The notes beneath the pieces are model-generated. The model ran no database searches and was not told the origin of the DNA. It saw only the letters and a program-made list of their open reading frames with translations. A stretch of 38,317 nt of DNA from Methylococcaceae bacterium (GTDB taxonomy: Bacteria; Pseudomonadota; Gammaproteobacteria; Methylococcales; Methylomonadaceae): contig SXIP01000047.1 of NCBI GenBank assembly GCA_005772825.1, forward strand, positions 1 through 38,317, in the 5' to 3' direction. Shown here piece by piece: positions 17,911 through 25,518 of this stretch. Made by a program: the position numbers and the translations under genes. Within the stretch, counting starts at the first letter, position 1. Each line of letters opens with the position of its first letter.

Positions 17911-18264
17911 CTAGAATGTTGCCTCATATTCCAGCATCAGGCGGACAATATCGTGGGTTAGTTGCTGCTTTTCATAACCCTGGCTTCAATCAACTTACTT
18001 TGATAATCGGGCAGGGCAACGACCATGTCCTGTTCAGGATGACAGAGGCAGGCCGGAAAATAATTCTGTTTTTGCAGGGTATCCTTCAGAGCGACTTGAG
18101 AGAAAAAAGGTGGTGCTTTGTCAAGACTGCGCATTAAACAGGATTGGCAATCCCCTTGACGACAACCATGGGGTATTCGGATATTCTTTATTTAACAAGG
18201 CATCCGGTACCGCTTCATCGGCTTGACAGTCAAATCGGGTTTCACCAATTGTTATGCTTGGCAT
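17911..18264 (-). pseudogene. Broken [2Fe-2S] ferredoxin-reductase gene downstream of the globin
   Basis: Not one open frame; three minus-strand frames join into one protein. Frame A starts at the ATG at 18264 (AGGTGG upstream) and reads MPSITIGETRFDCQADEAV, the first strand of a plant-type ferredoxin. One extra base near 18184-18189 shifts to frame B, which reads IPHGCRQGDCQSCLMR, the C-x4-C-x2-C cluster motif, then ACLCHPEQDMVVALP with the fourth Cys and KLIEARV. A missing base near 17968-17972 shifts to frame C, QQLTHDIVRLMLEYE, the start of an FNR-type FAD-binding domain. A TAG then follows at 17911 with the flavin and NAD domains absent. The start lies 20 bases after the truncated haemoglobin stop, so the ancestral operon was globin plus reductase. 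Confidence 0.82.
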
Positions 18265-18284
18265 CGTCACCACCTGGTCTTGTG

Positions 18285-18674
18285 TTATCTGCCTAAGACG
18301 TCATTGCGTGTGCTTTCTGCAATAGCGGCAACCTGGGCTATCAGGTTTTCAGGGACGTTCAGTTCCTGTAATGTTCCTGTCAGGTGTTCCATCACGGCGT
18401 CAAAATGACTGTCGTTCAAGCCCATTTTGACGAAACGAGCATGCGCGGTACGCATATCGGTTCCGGTATAATTATTAGGGCCGCCAAAGGCCATAGTTAA
18501 AAAAGCTCTTTGTTTGGCGGCTTGTTTTTCCATATCGGAACTGTCGAAAAAACGGTTAATCCGGTAATCCGACAGCACTTTGCGGTAGAAAATGTCAACC
18601 GCAGCGTTTACCGCCGCTTCACCGCCGAGTTGATCATATAATGATGGGGCGGCAGCTGTTTGTTCTTCACTCAT
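18285..18674 (-). CDS. Group 1 truncated haemoglobin (TrHb1/GlbN type)
   Basis: 129 residues. A 2/2 globin: SLYDQLGGEAAV at the start of the A/B helices, Phe29-Tyr30 at B9/B10, the GGP turn (AFGGPNNYTG), the proximal histidine His78 in MRTAHARF, and NDSHFDAVMEHL. Group 1 members bind O2 and NO and often act in NO dioxygenation, needing an electron donor. The gene behind it is the ruined [2Fe-2S] reductase, so the globin has lost its likely co-transcribed donor. GGAG lies before the ATG. It is divergent from a SufR-like regulator. Confidence 0.94.
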   Translation of the reverse strand: MSEEQTAAAPSLYDQLGGEAAVNAAVDIFYRKVLSDYRINRFFDSSDMEKQAAKQRAFLTMAFGGPNNYTGTDMRTAHARFVKMGLNDSHFDAVMEHLTGTLQELNVPENLIAQVAAIAESTRNDVLGR

Positions 18675-18694
18675 AATTGTCTCCTGGTGTTTTA

Positions 18695-18731
18695 TAATAG
18701 TTATGCTTTTTTAAGCAAAGCGGGTTTGCTT
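18695..18731 (-). promoter_or_regulatory. Candidate promoter and operator of the globin gene
   Basis: On the minus strand TTGCTT and TATAAA are separated by 16 bases, 20-25 bases before the globin ATG. Overlapping the -35 are three alternating 5-mers, TGCTT (18704), AAGCA (18713) and TGCTT (18727), forming two overlapping inverted repeats. This is a possible site for the divergent regulator, but no known consensus was matched. Confidence 0.3.
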
Positions 18732-18826
18732 GGAGGGGAAGTGTATAACAACCCAATGACTTATGCAATATATAGCTTATAAATGTTTTTTATGATTTAA
18801 TGAAGCCATAATTAACAAAGGCCATT

Positions 18827-19483
18827 GTGCAAAGTATGGGATCCCTAATGCTACAGAAAATAAGCCCCCGCCAGCATCATATTCTTGAGAAATTACTGGA
18901 AAACAGGAATGGCTTAAGCATTGATGACTTGGCGGCGGCGCTGGATATTTCAAGAACAGCCGTGCAACAGCATTTCCTTGCGCTGGAAAAAGACGGTTAC
19001 ATCAAAAAAAACACCTTGCATAAAACTGCCGGACGACCTGTTAGTATTTACGGGATTACTGATAAAGGCATCAATTATTTCCCCAAACAATACGCCTGGT
19101 TTTCCGAGTTGATCTTGAGTGATTTGCAAGATGAAATAAGCCCAGAGCGGTTTACCGGTTATATGCAGAGGCTGGGAGTGAAACTCGCCGATAAACTGCG
19201 CAGCCAGTTTGAAGGAAAAGAGCTGGATGAGCGCATTCATGAGCTGATTTTAATAATGACGGACCTTGGCTTTCAAGTGAAAGCCGATGTTGAGACTGAA
19301 ACCGGCAAACAGGTTTTACAGGCGCAAAATTGCATCTATCATGACTTGGCGGAAAAACATCAGGCAATTTGTGAATTTGATTTGGCGCTGATGTCTTCTT
19401 TATTGGAAAGAGAAGTTAAGCAATTAAGCTGCATGGCGAAAGGTGATTGTGCTTGTAAATTTCGCATTCAGGAAAAAAAGTAA
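18827..19483 (+). CDS. SufR-like helix-turn-helix regulator with C-terminal cysteine cluster
   Basis: 218 residues. The N-terminal winged helix (LSIDDLAAALDISRTAVQQH, then AGRPVSIYGITDKG as the wing) is that of the SufR/DeoR-like group. The C-terminal half carries C169, C182, C202, C208 and C210. The C-x12-C spacing of the first two and the end ...GDCACKFRI match the [4Fe-4S]-binding part of SufR, so it is probably an Fe-S sensing repressor of iron-sulfur, redox or NO signals. No suf gene is in the window. The divergent truncated haemoglobin is the obvious candidate target. The start is GTG at 18827 with AAAGG 5 bases upstream; ATG at 18848 (MLQKIS) is a reasonable alternative. Confidence 0.82.
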   Translation: MQSMGSLMLQKISPRQHHILEKLLENRNGLSIDDLAAALDISRTAVQQHFLALEKDGYIKKNTLHKTAGRPVSIYGITDKGINYFPKQYAWFSELILSDLQDEISPERFTGYMQRLGVKLADKLRSQFEGKELDERIHELILIMTDLGFQVKADVETETGKQVLQAQNCIYHDLAEKHQAICEFDLALMSSLLEREVKQLSCMAKGDCACKFRIQEKK

Positions 19484-19867
19484 ACACTGGAATCAGCATG
19501 TTCCGATAGACTGGGGATTGGCAGGCCGGATAAAGCCGGATGAAACAGATTATTGCCGTGTAAATCGGGTTTTGGATTGGAAAATCAAAGCTCGTAATTT
19601 TTATTTAGAGTTTCCAAACAGCTTTCAGGCCGTATAATATAGGGCATTGTTTGGCGTGCAGTATGTGTCCGGCATTTGCCATATTTTGTCACTTTCTGAC
19701 AAATACTGTTATGATCCGGGACGGTAAATAGCCAAGGACTTGAGTGAGTTTGGTTCAATAGTTTTTTTCTAACTTAACTTTTTCATAAACTACTGATTCT
19801 TTGTTCAAGAAGCCGGAATTTCTGTTAATTTAGATCTTCCTGCTGAAAAATAAGGCAATTGCAGAAT
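19484..19867. other. Long gap upstream of the PilZ gene
   Basis: No gene is seen. It holds a perfect TATAAT at 19633-19638 with a poor -35, and a sigma-70-like pair listed separately at 19686-19715. A short transcript or long leader is possible, but no stable RNA structure was found. Confidence 0.3.
19686..19715 (+). promoter_or_regulatory. Candidate sigma-70 promoter upstream of the PilZ gene
   Basis: TTGTCA and TATGAT are separated by 18 bases, each matching 5 of 6 consensus positions. It would give a leader of about 265 bases and so would be a second, distal promoter for the PilZ gene. Confidence 0.35.
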
Positions 19868-19884
19868 TTGGCACGGCCTATGCT
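19868..19884 (+). promoter_or_regulatory. Sigma-54 promoter of the PilZ gene
   Basis: TTGGCACGGCCTATGCT matches the RpoN consensus TTGGCACG-N4-TTGCW except for one base of the -12 element. The invariant GG (19870-19871) and GC (19882-19883) are separated by exactly 10 bases. Transcription would start near 19895, about 90 bases before the PilZ start codon. Confidence 0.65.
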
Positions 19885-19986
19885 GAAGTTATTAATTGAA
19901 TAGATGTATGGGTATGAGGTTTATTGCCAAAATGAATTCCCCTCACTACATTTGTTAGTACTAATAAAAAAACAACGGACAATTTA

Positions 19987-20403
19987 ATGGAAACGCCAAG
20001 ATTACCGATAGAAGACGTATCTGATCAAACGCCAAGGCCTGTTCCCGATAGACGAAGAGAGCCGCGTTCTGCTGAAGACAGACGAGAACAAAGGCGTTTT
20101 GCCATTTATATAAAATATGTTTTATTTTTGGATGGTGTTGAATACAGGGGGCTTATCGGTAACCTTAGTTTGGGCGGCGCCTACCTCAGCACTATCGAGC
20201 CGTTAATGACGGAAGACAAGTTATTTCGAGACGGTGAAATTGAATTGAAAATTTCAGACAAGCCGATTCGAGTGCATTGCCATATAAGATACGTGGGAAC
20301 GGAACAAAATGAATATCCCAAAGGCGTAGGACTGGCTTTTTCCGAGAATGACGGAAATGCCAGGGCGGCAATCAAAGAGTTTATTATCGGTTTGTTTACC
20401 TGA
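19987..20403 (+). CDS. PilZ-domain protein (c-di-GMP binding)
   Basis: 138 residues, one PilZ domain. The arginine motif RxxxR lies in DRREQRRF (R32/R33 to R36/R37) and the second motif NLSLGG (59-64) matches [DN]xSxxG, so both c-di-GMP contact motifs are intact. The N-terminal 30 residues are a charged, Pro-rich tail. The protein is cytosolic. PilZ-only proteins typically pass c-di-GMP signals to flagella, pili or exopolysaccharide machinery; the partner is not identifiable here. The sigma-54 promoter is consistent with flagellar-type control but does not prove it. Confidence 0.92.
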   Translation: METPRLPIEDVSDQTPRPVPDRRREPRSAEDRREQRRFAIYIKYVLFLDGVEYRGLIGNLSLGGAYLSTIEPLMTEDKLFRDGEIELKISDKPIRVHCHIRYVGTEQNEYPKGVGLAFSENDGNARAAIKEFIIGLFT

Positions 20404-20465
20404 GCCGATTTTATATCCCGTTTCGCCCTTCTAAATCATATCTATTGATTACAGTGGATAAGAAA

Positions 20466-20483
20466 CTGCCTGATGTCAGGCAG
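20466..20483. terminator. Small hairpin between convergent PilZ and yihY genes
   Basis: Perfect 8-bp arms CTGCCTGA/TCAGGCAG with a minimal loop, 26 bases from the yihY stop and 62 from the PilZ stop. No T-tract is present. Confidence 0.45.
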
Positions 20484-20509
20484 CGCAACCCCGTCTAAAT
20501 TCATCAGAC

Positions 20510-21823
20510 CTACATATTTTTTAGCAGAATATTTTGCTCGGAACTTTCCATTAATTGCCGGAAGCTGTTGATTGCATTTATAAACAGCTGTTCCTGACCA
20601 ATATCCGGCAGATGATCTCTACCTTGGTGTTCCAGGGCATTAATCACAAAGGCAACGGTCAGAATATTAATATCGACAGCCGGCTGGTAAACCTCGTCAT
20701 CTATGTTCGGAAGTTTGTATTCGACCAGTATATGACTTGCGGTTAAGGTTGATAACAACGGCCTGACAATTGACAGCGGAATAACCAGTCTTGATGCGAT
20801 TTCATCAGCGGTTAACGGGTTTGCCAATTGACTGAAATTTTTGACAACCAGATGGGTAATTTGCAGGGCAATGATTTTTTTCAGGGACAGACTTAAGTCG
20901 GCTATGCGGTTATTATTACGGCAACTCTCATAATTCTGTAAAAAAAACGCGACTTCACAGCCGAATAACAGGATCATCCACACCAGTTGCAACCAGATGA
21001 CAAATAACGGTAGCGCTGCAAAACTACCGTAAATGGCGTTATACGAGGATACGCCAAATTGCAGGCTTAGATAAACCCATTGTAAAAGGTAATACAAAAT
21101 ACCGGTGACAAAACCGGCAATGATCCCCGTGCGGTAATCTATTTTATGATTAGGCATAAAAATCAAGGTAAAGGTGAATAACCCCACCATCAGCGCCAAC
21201 GGCGACAAACTCAATGCACCCAGCACCAGCGAGGTGCCGAATTTCGGTAGCTCAATAACGGTTATTAACCAAGTTACCTTAATATTCAGCAATACGGTAA
21301 TGCTGCTGGAACCGATCAATAACACCGGCGCCAGTAACATTAATGACAAATAATCGCTTAATTTACGGCTTAACGAGCGACCCTTGTTGACTTTCCAGAT
21401 ATAGTTGAACGACTCTTCAATATTGCTGATAACGTTGATGACGGTCCAAAACAGCACGACCAGACCGAAGCCGGCAACAATCTCGCCTTTAGTGCTGTTC
21501 AGCATGTTTTGTGCAAAGCCGATCAGTTGATGCAGCATGGTGTCTTGAGACGGCACTTTCTCAAGCAGTTGCTGCTCCAGTATTTTTTCAAAGCCAAAGC
21601 CTTTGGCGATACCAAACAACATCGCGAACACAGGCACAATGGACAGTATGCTGTAGAGCGTTAATGCCGAAGCCCTTAGCGGGCAATGATCGCTGTAGAA
21701 CCCCTGGACAGATAGGATGAATATTTTTAGGGACTTGATTACTATGGCTTTAAACGCGGGCATTTGCTGTTCATGCAGCAGCCAGATATCGTTTTTAAGT
21801 CGATTGATTGTTTTCAAATTCAT
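20510..21823 (-). CDS. YihY/BrkB-family inner-membrane protein
   Basis: 437 residues. The YihY/virulence factor BrkB core spans about 30-310 with six membrane helices and family segments LRASALTLYSILSIVPVFAM, FNYIWKVNKGRS, YNAIYGSFAALPLFVIWLQL and LFGCEVAF. The C-terminal 120 residues form a cytosolic winged-helix-like extension (ADEIASRLVIPLSIVRPLLS) found in many long members. The family was once called ribonuclease BN but that activity belongs to another protein; the role here is unknown, possibly transport. No strong ribosome binding site precedes the ATG. It is a single-gene unit. Confidence 0.9.
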   Translation of the reverse strand: MNLKTINRLKNDIWLLHEQQMPAFKAIVIKSLKIFILSVQGFYSDHCPLRASALTLYSILSIVPVFAMLFGIAKGFGFEKILEQQLLEKVPSQDTMLHQLIGFAQNMLNSTKGEIVAGFGLVVLFWTVINVISNIEESFNYIWKVNKGRSLSRKLSDYLSLMLLAPVLLIGSSSITVLLNIKVTWLITVIELPKFGTSLVLGALSLSPLALMVGLFTFTLIFMPNHKIDYRTGIIAGFVTGILYYLLQWVYLSLQFGVSSYNAIYGSFAALPLFVIWLQLVWMILLFGCEVAFFLQNYESCRNNNRIADLSLSLKKIIALQITHLVVKNFSQLANPLTADEIASRLVIPLSIVRPLLSTLTASHILVEYKLPNIDDEVYQPAVDINILTVAFVINALEHQGRDHLPDIGQEQLFINAINSFRQLMESSEQNILLKNM

Positions 21824-22551
21824 CCGTTGATCTTATACATTACAGTATTAAGGGAAGTTATTGTAAACAGGTCCGGGATGATAGCAAGGATTTGTCAGTC
21901 GCTGAAAATTTAAGGCTCAATTGTCTCAATGCAATAGTGGCGGCATTCCCTGTTGCTGATGCTTATCAACGCGCTGTTTTCCAGTTCGGCATTACGCGTT
22001 TTGTTGCCGAATCATCGGATAATCCCGGCTACCTCCGCTTATACTCCGCGCCTCGTTAATGCTCCTGCATTGTCCAAACCTCCTGCATCCGTACAGTCGT
22101 TGCAATGTCAGTGCGGAGTATAAAGCTAATGCAATCCTCATCGAATCTTAATCGAACCCCAAGGTTTTTACTCATTTTGTTTCTGTAAGCTTTACTCCAA
22201 CGTATAACGACTTGGTGAGATGCCATTTATGGTTTTCGGATACTTGTGAGCCAATAACCTTAAAAAAAATGTGATTTATATCGGTAATCGGGCTCACCAC
22301 GCTAGATTTAAATAACGCCGGGTAAATTAATGCGTTTGCCGCGACAAAACGCGAGTTAAAGCCTTAATAACTTGATCATTTGATTCCTGCTCTCCCGGAA
22401 GGAGGGCGAACAGTTGCCCGAGTTATTTCATGCATATTCGTTAGGCGGAATCCAAGAAGCTGTGAGCTGTTCTTCGTAGGCGTTTAACGCCCTATAACAC
22501 CGAAATCGCCTGTGCGATACCGGGGAATTATTTACTTGAGAGTTTATTGAC
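21824..22551. other. 728-base gene-free region upstream of the tlpA cluster
   Basis: No believable gene. An 83-codon plus-strand frame (21808-22059) starts inside yihY and resembles nothing. A 10-bp inverted repeat, TATACTCCGC (22040-22049) and GCGGAGTATA (22113-22122), encloses a further structured 63 bases. Short hairpins occur at the CTCCCGGAAGGAGGG stretch near 22392-22406 and at GGCGTTTAACGCC near 22480. The region should contain the promoter of the redox cluster; no convincing -35/-10 pair and no known riboswitch pattern was recognised. Confidence 0.4.
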
Positions 22552-23073
22552 ATGAAAAAAAATGTGATACAAAAAAAAGTTTTGTTTACCACTGCGGCTT
22601 TTCTGATGAGTGCTTTTTTTAGCATTGATGCGAAAGCGGTGGAAGAAGGTCAGCCCGCTCCACCTTTTACCCTGCCTTCATTATTACAAAACCGGGAAAC
22701 AAATTTACAACAATTCAAGGGCAAGGTTGTTTACCTTGATTTTTGGGCTTCATGGTGCGCTCCGTGCCGAATTTCTTTTCCTTTGTTAAATAAACTGCAT
22801 CAGAAACTTAAAAACCAGGATTTTGAAGTGGTGGCGATAAACCTTGATGAAGAAAAAGACAAGGCGGAAAAATTTCTAAAGGAAATCCCCGTGGATTTTA
22901 CCGTGTTGCGTGATGCCGACGGTAAATGGTCCGATCAATATGTTGTTGAATCAATGCCTACGTCCTTCATCATCGATAGAAACGGCGTTGTGCAGATGAT
23001 TCATCATGGCTTTACCAGTGACGATATAACCGGCATTGAAAACAAAATTACCGAATTGCTGGCAAGCAAATAG
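22552..23073 (+). CDS. TlpA/ResA-like periplasmic thiol-disulfide oxidoreductase
   Basis: 173 residues. A signal peptide (KKVLFTTAAFLMSAFFSIDAKA) is followed by an AhpC/TSA-Redoxin-type thioredoxin fold. The active site is WCAPC (C69, C72) after YLDFWAS, and the cis-proline segment is SMPTSFIIDRNG. Such proteins reduce specific envelope disulfides (cytochrome c apoproteins, Cu-site cysteines). It is the first of five tightly packed genes: the DUF4266 lipoprotein starts 9 bases after its stop. Its likely client is the double Cys at the tail of that lipoprotein, and its likely reductant is the DsbD encoded three genes on. Both are inferences from context. Confidence 0.92.
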   Translation: MKKNVIQKKVLFTTAAFLMSAFFSIDAKAVEEGQPAPPFTLPSLLQNRETNLQQFKGKVVYLDFWASWCAPCRISFPLLNKLHQKLKNQDFEVVAINLDEEKDKAEKFLKEIPVDFTVLRDADGKWSDQYVVESMPTSFIIDRNGVVQMIHHGFTSDDITGIENKITELLASK

Positions 23074-23082
23074 CCGCTCGTT

Positions 23083-23298
23083 ATGAAAGTTATTCGTATG
23101 TTATTGATGATTGGCGCCATTGTCGGCTGCGTAGCTTGTACGGAAGTTTTACCCAGGCAGCGAGGTAATTTGGCATTGCCGCAGATGGCGTTAACGCCTG
23201 ATGCCTTGGAATTTAGCCTGCGCCAACATACCGCGTTCAGTAAAGAAGCGGGCAGCGGCGGTTATGGCGGTGGCGGCGGCGGTTGCGGCTGCAACTAA
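23083..23298 (+). CDS. DUF4266 small lipoprotein with Gly-rich CGC tail
   Basis: 71 residues. The signal peptide ends in a lipobox; Cys19 in GCVAC is the probable lipidated residue, since the family pattern C-x-x-V-x-P-x-x-R-G-x-L starts there. The mature part has LALPQMALTPDALEFSLRQH and then HTAFSKEAGSGGYGGGGGG, and ends CGCN. The Cys-Gly-Cys end after a glycine run is as I remember the family; its function is unknown to me. A membrane-tethered flexible tail with a vicinal thiol pair suggests redox chemistry or metal binding. No canonical ApbE flavinylation motif (D-x-[ST]-[GS]-A-T) is present, so it is not an obvious FMN acceptor. It sits between tlpA and the DUF3570 gene. Confidence 0.88.
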   Translation: MKVIRMLLMIGAIVGCVACTEVLPRQRGNLALPQMALTPDALEFSLRQHTAFSKEAGSGGYGGGGGGCGCN

Positions 23299-23320
23299 AC
23301 ATCGCTCCCTGGTGAAAAAA

Positions 23321-24598
23321 ATGATGAGAATACCTGTGAAACGACATAAAAAAAACACCACCATTGCCCGCTTGGCCTGTGCGGCGCTAACCTTGCCGGG
23401 CATCATGCACACGGCAACGGCGGGACGGGTTGAAGAAACCTACAATGCCGATTTCCAATATGGTCATTATTCGGAAAGCGACAAGCGCATTGACGTCAAT
23501 ATTTTTGAAGGCGCGTTATCCGCGCCACTCGGCAAGGCCTTGACGGTCGATGTCAACTTAGTGCGCGATGTCATCTCGGGCGCTTCGCCGGTTTATAACC
23601 AAAATATCAAGGGGAAGATTAAACAAATTATCAGCGCGGCATCAGCCAAAAGTTCATGCGGGCAATCGATATGCGAGGAACGTAATGCGATAACATCCGG
23701 ATTGACTTATTTTTTTGATGCCGCTTCGATTAATCTAAACGGCGGTTATTCAAAGGAAAATGACTACCAATCAAGGTATGTCGGCAGTAATTTGAGTCTG
23801 GATTTGGGTAATAAAAAGCTGACCACGCTCAATTTCGGCGCTTCTGTGGCTTTTGATGAAATCGACCCGTCCGTTTCTCCCTGGGCGCATAGTACAGCGA
23901 AAAACGGGCGTATCCATGAAAGTAAAACCAGTCAAAGCTATTTGCTGGGCGTGACGCAAATTATCGACAAGGATTCTTTATTTCAAAGCAACCAGACGTT
24001 TAGTTATAGCAACGGCTATTTAACCGATCCTTATAAATGGGTTGAAGTGAAAGTCGCTAATCCGTGGTTCAGCTTCAGTTTGCCCATTGAGGAGGTCAGG
24101 CCGGGGGAAAAATTTCAATGGGCGTGGTTGAATCAATATGTCCGTCATTTCGGGCAATTGAACAATGCGGCCTTGCATTTGGATTATCGGTTTACCAAGG
24201 ATGACTGGGGCATCGATTCGCATACCTTTGAAGCAAGCTGGCATCAACCTATCGCCGATGGCTGGCAGTTGATTCCGCGATTTAGATATTATTCCCAAAC
24301 CAGCGCGGATTTTTATCAGCCGACCTTTAGCGGAAAGCTGTCGAATGACTTCAGGCGCTTGAAAAATCATTCCGCTTATTCGAGCGATTATCGGCTTGCA
24401 GGTTTTGGCGCGATTTCGGGAGGCATCAAATTGACTAAGGAAATTACCAATCTGAAATCAATCAACCAATTAAATTTTCAAACGGGCATTGAATATTACG
24501 ATCATCAAGCCGGTTATCGATTAGACGGTAATAGCTTGGGGCATTTTGCCGATTTTAGTTATTACCTGGTCACTGCGTCTTTTAATTTGAAGTTTTAA
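23321..24598 (+). CDS. DUF3570 outer-membrane beta-barrel protein
   Basis: 425 residues. A signal peptide follows the basic start (KRHKKNTTIARLACAALTLP, cleavage near TATA-GRVEE). The rest alternates hydrophobic and polar residues as in barrel strands, with aromatic girdles and a C-terminal Phe (SYYLVTASFNLKF), the usual outer-membrane assembly signal. Two Cys close together (SSCGQSICEE) may form a loop disulfide. The family has no established function. The ATG at 23321 is chosen; the same frame runs back to 23201 only by overlapping the DUF4266 gene in another frame. It starts 22 bases after the lipoprotein gene and ends 11 before apbE. Confidence 0.88.
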   Translation: MMRIPVKRHKKNTTIARLACAALTLPGIMHTATAGRVEETYNADFQYGHYSESDKRIDVNIFEGALSAPLGKALTVDVNLVRDVISGASPVYNQNIKGKIKQIISAASAKSSCGQSICEERNAITSGLTYFFDAASINLNGGYSKENDYQSRYVGSNLSLDLGNKKLTTLNFGASVAFDEIDPSVSPWAHSTAKNGRIHESKTSQSYLLGVTQIIDKDSLFQSNQTFSYSNGYLTDPYKWVEVKVANPWFSFSLPIEEVRPGEKFQWAWLNQYVRHFGQLNNAALHLDYRFTKDDWGIDSHTFEASWHQPIADGWQLIPRFRYYSQTSADFYQPTFSGKLSNDFRRLKNHSAYSSDYRLAGFGAISGGIKLTKEITNLKSINQLNFQTGIEYYDHQAGYRLDGNSLGHFADFSYYLVTASFNLKF

Positions 24599-24609
24599 TT
24601 CAGCAGGCC

Positions 24610-25518
24610 ATGCTGCAGGTATTTAATTTTGCATTCACAGCCATGGGTTCACCGTGCTGCGTGCAGTTCTGCACAGACTCGAAGGCTCAGGCGGAAGCGG
24701 TTTACCAGTTGGTTTTAAAGCGTATTGATCAGTTGGAGCAGCGCTATTCCCGTTATCGGGATGACAGTTTGATCGCCGAGATAAACCGGCGGGCGGGTTC
24801 GGGCGTTAGCACGCCGATAGATTCCGAAACAGTCGCCTTGCTGCACTATGCAGAGCAGTGTTATCGGGAAAGCAATCAATTGTTCGATGTGACGTCAGGC
24901 GTATTGCGGCGAGTATGGGATTTTAAAAATACCGGCTTGCCCGGCAAGACTGAAATAGACGCGGTTTTGCCGTTAATCGGCTGGAAAAAAGTGCAATGGA
25001 ACGCGCAAGGCATTTACCTGCCGCAAACCGGAATGCAGTTGGATTTTGGCGGCATCGTTAAAGAATATGCCGCCGATGCGGTGGCGGGTTTATTTCACCG
25101 GCAGGGCATATACAACGGAATTGTCGAGTTAGGAGGCGATATTAGAGTGATTGGCCCCATGCCCGATAACCAGGGCTGGCCCATTGCCATTCGCGATCCC
25201 AGGCAACCCGATAAAGTCATCGCGCAATTTAAACTGGCTTCCGGCGCTTTGGCCAGTAGCGGTGATTATGAACGCTTTCAGTTGATAGACGGGATTCGCT
25301 ACAGCCATTTGTTGCATCCCAAAACCGGCTGGCCGGTCACCGGCTTGCAGGCGGTCAGCGTTATTGCCGAACATTGCGTGGTCGCGGGCAGTGTCGCGAC
25401 TATTGCCATGCTCAAGGCTGACAAAGGATTGCCCTGGTTACGGAAATGCGGAGCGCCATTTTTATGCTGTCAAAGTAACGGACAGGTTTTTAACACTTTA
25501 GAGGTAGTAAAGACATGA
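24610..25518 (+). CDS. apbE: ApbE-family FAD:protein FMN transferase, variant active site
   Basis: 302 residues. ApbE enzymes split FAD and attach FMN to a Ser/Thr of exported proteins. Family segments: FDVTSGVLRRVWDF (92-105), LDFGGIVKEYAADA (144-157), VELGGDIRVIG (172-182), GALASSGDYER and YSHLLHPKTGWPV (231-243). The normally conserved Asp of the C-terminal ADALxT motif, a Mg ligand in characterised enzymes, is replaced: VVAGSVATIAML has Gly260 there while Thr264 is kept. HxxDP is HLLHP. No signal peptide or lipobox is visible, unusual for a periplasmic ApbE. Its stop overlaps the dsbD start (ATGA), so the two are translationally coupled. It could be a cytosolic or specialised flavin transferase of the DUF4266/DUF3570 system. 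Confidence 0.9.
   Translation: MLQVFNFAFTAMGSPCCVQFCTDSKAQAEAVYQLVLKRIDQLEQRYSRYRDDSLIAEINRRAGSGVSTPIDSETVALLHYAEQCYRESNQLFDVTSGVLRRVWDFKNTGLPGKTEIDAVLPLIGWKKVQWNAQGIYLPQTGMQLDFGGIVKEYAADAVAGLFHRQGIYNGIVELGGDIRVIGPMPDNQGWPIAIRDPRQPDKVIAQFKLASGALASSGDYERFQLIDGIRYSHLLHPKTGWPVTGLQAVSVIAEHCVVAGSVATIAMLKADKGLPWLRKCGAPFLCCQSNGQVFNTLEVVKT

Noticed and set aside
17898-18137. 79-codon plus-strand frame after pyk
   Set aside because: It is antisense to the reconstructed ferredoxin-reductase pseudogene, which explains the sequence much better.
20510-21823. Ribonuclease BN (rbn) for the YihY-family gene
   Set aside because: The old name was a misassignment; the protein is a six-helix membrane protein without nuclease motifs.
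21824-22551. Riboswitch or small RNA upstream of the tlpA cluster
   Set aside because: The inverted repeat at 22040-22122 is real, but the bases match no riboswitch pattern I know, and there is no clear promoter and terminator pair.
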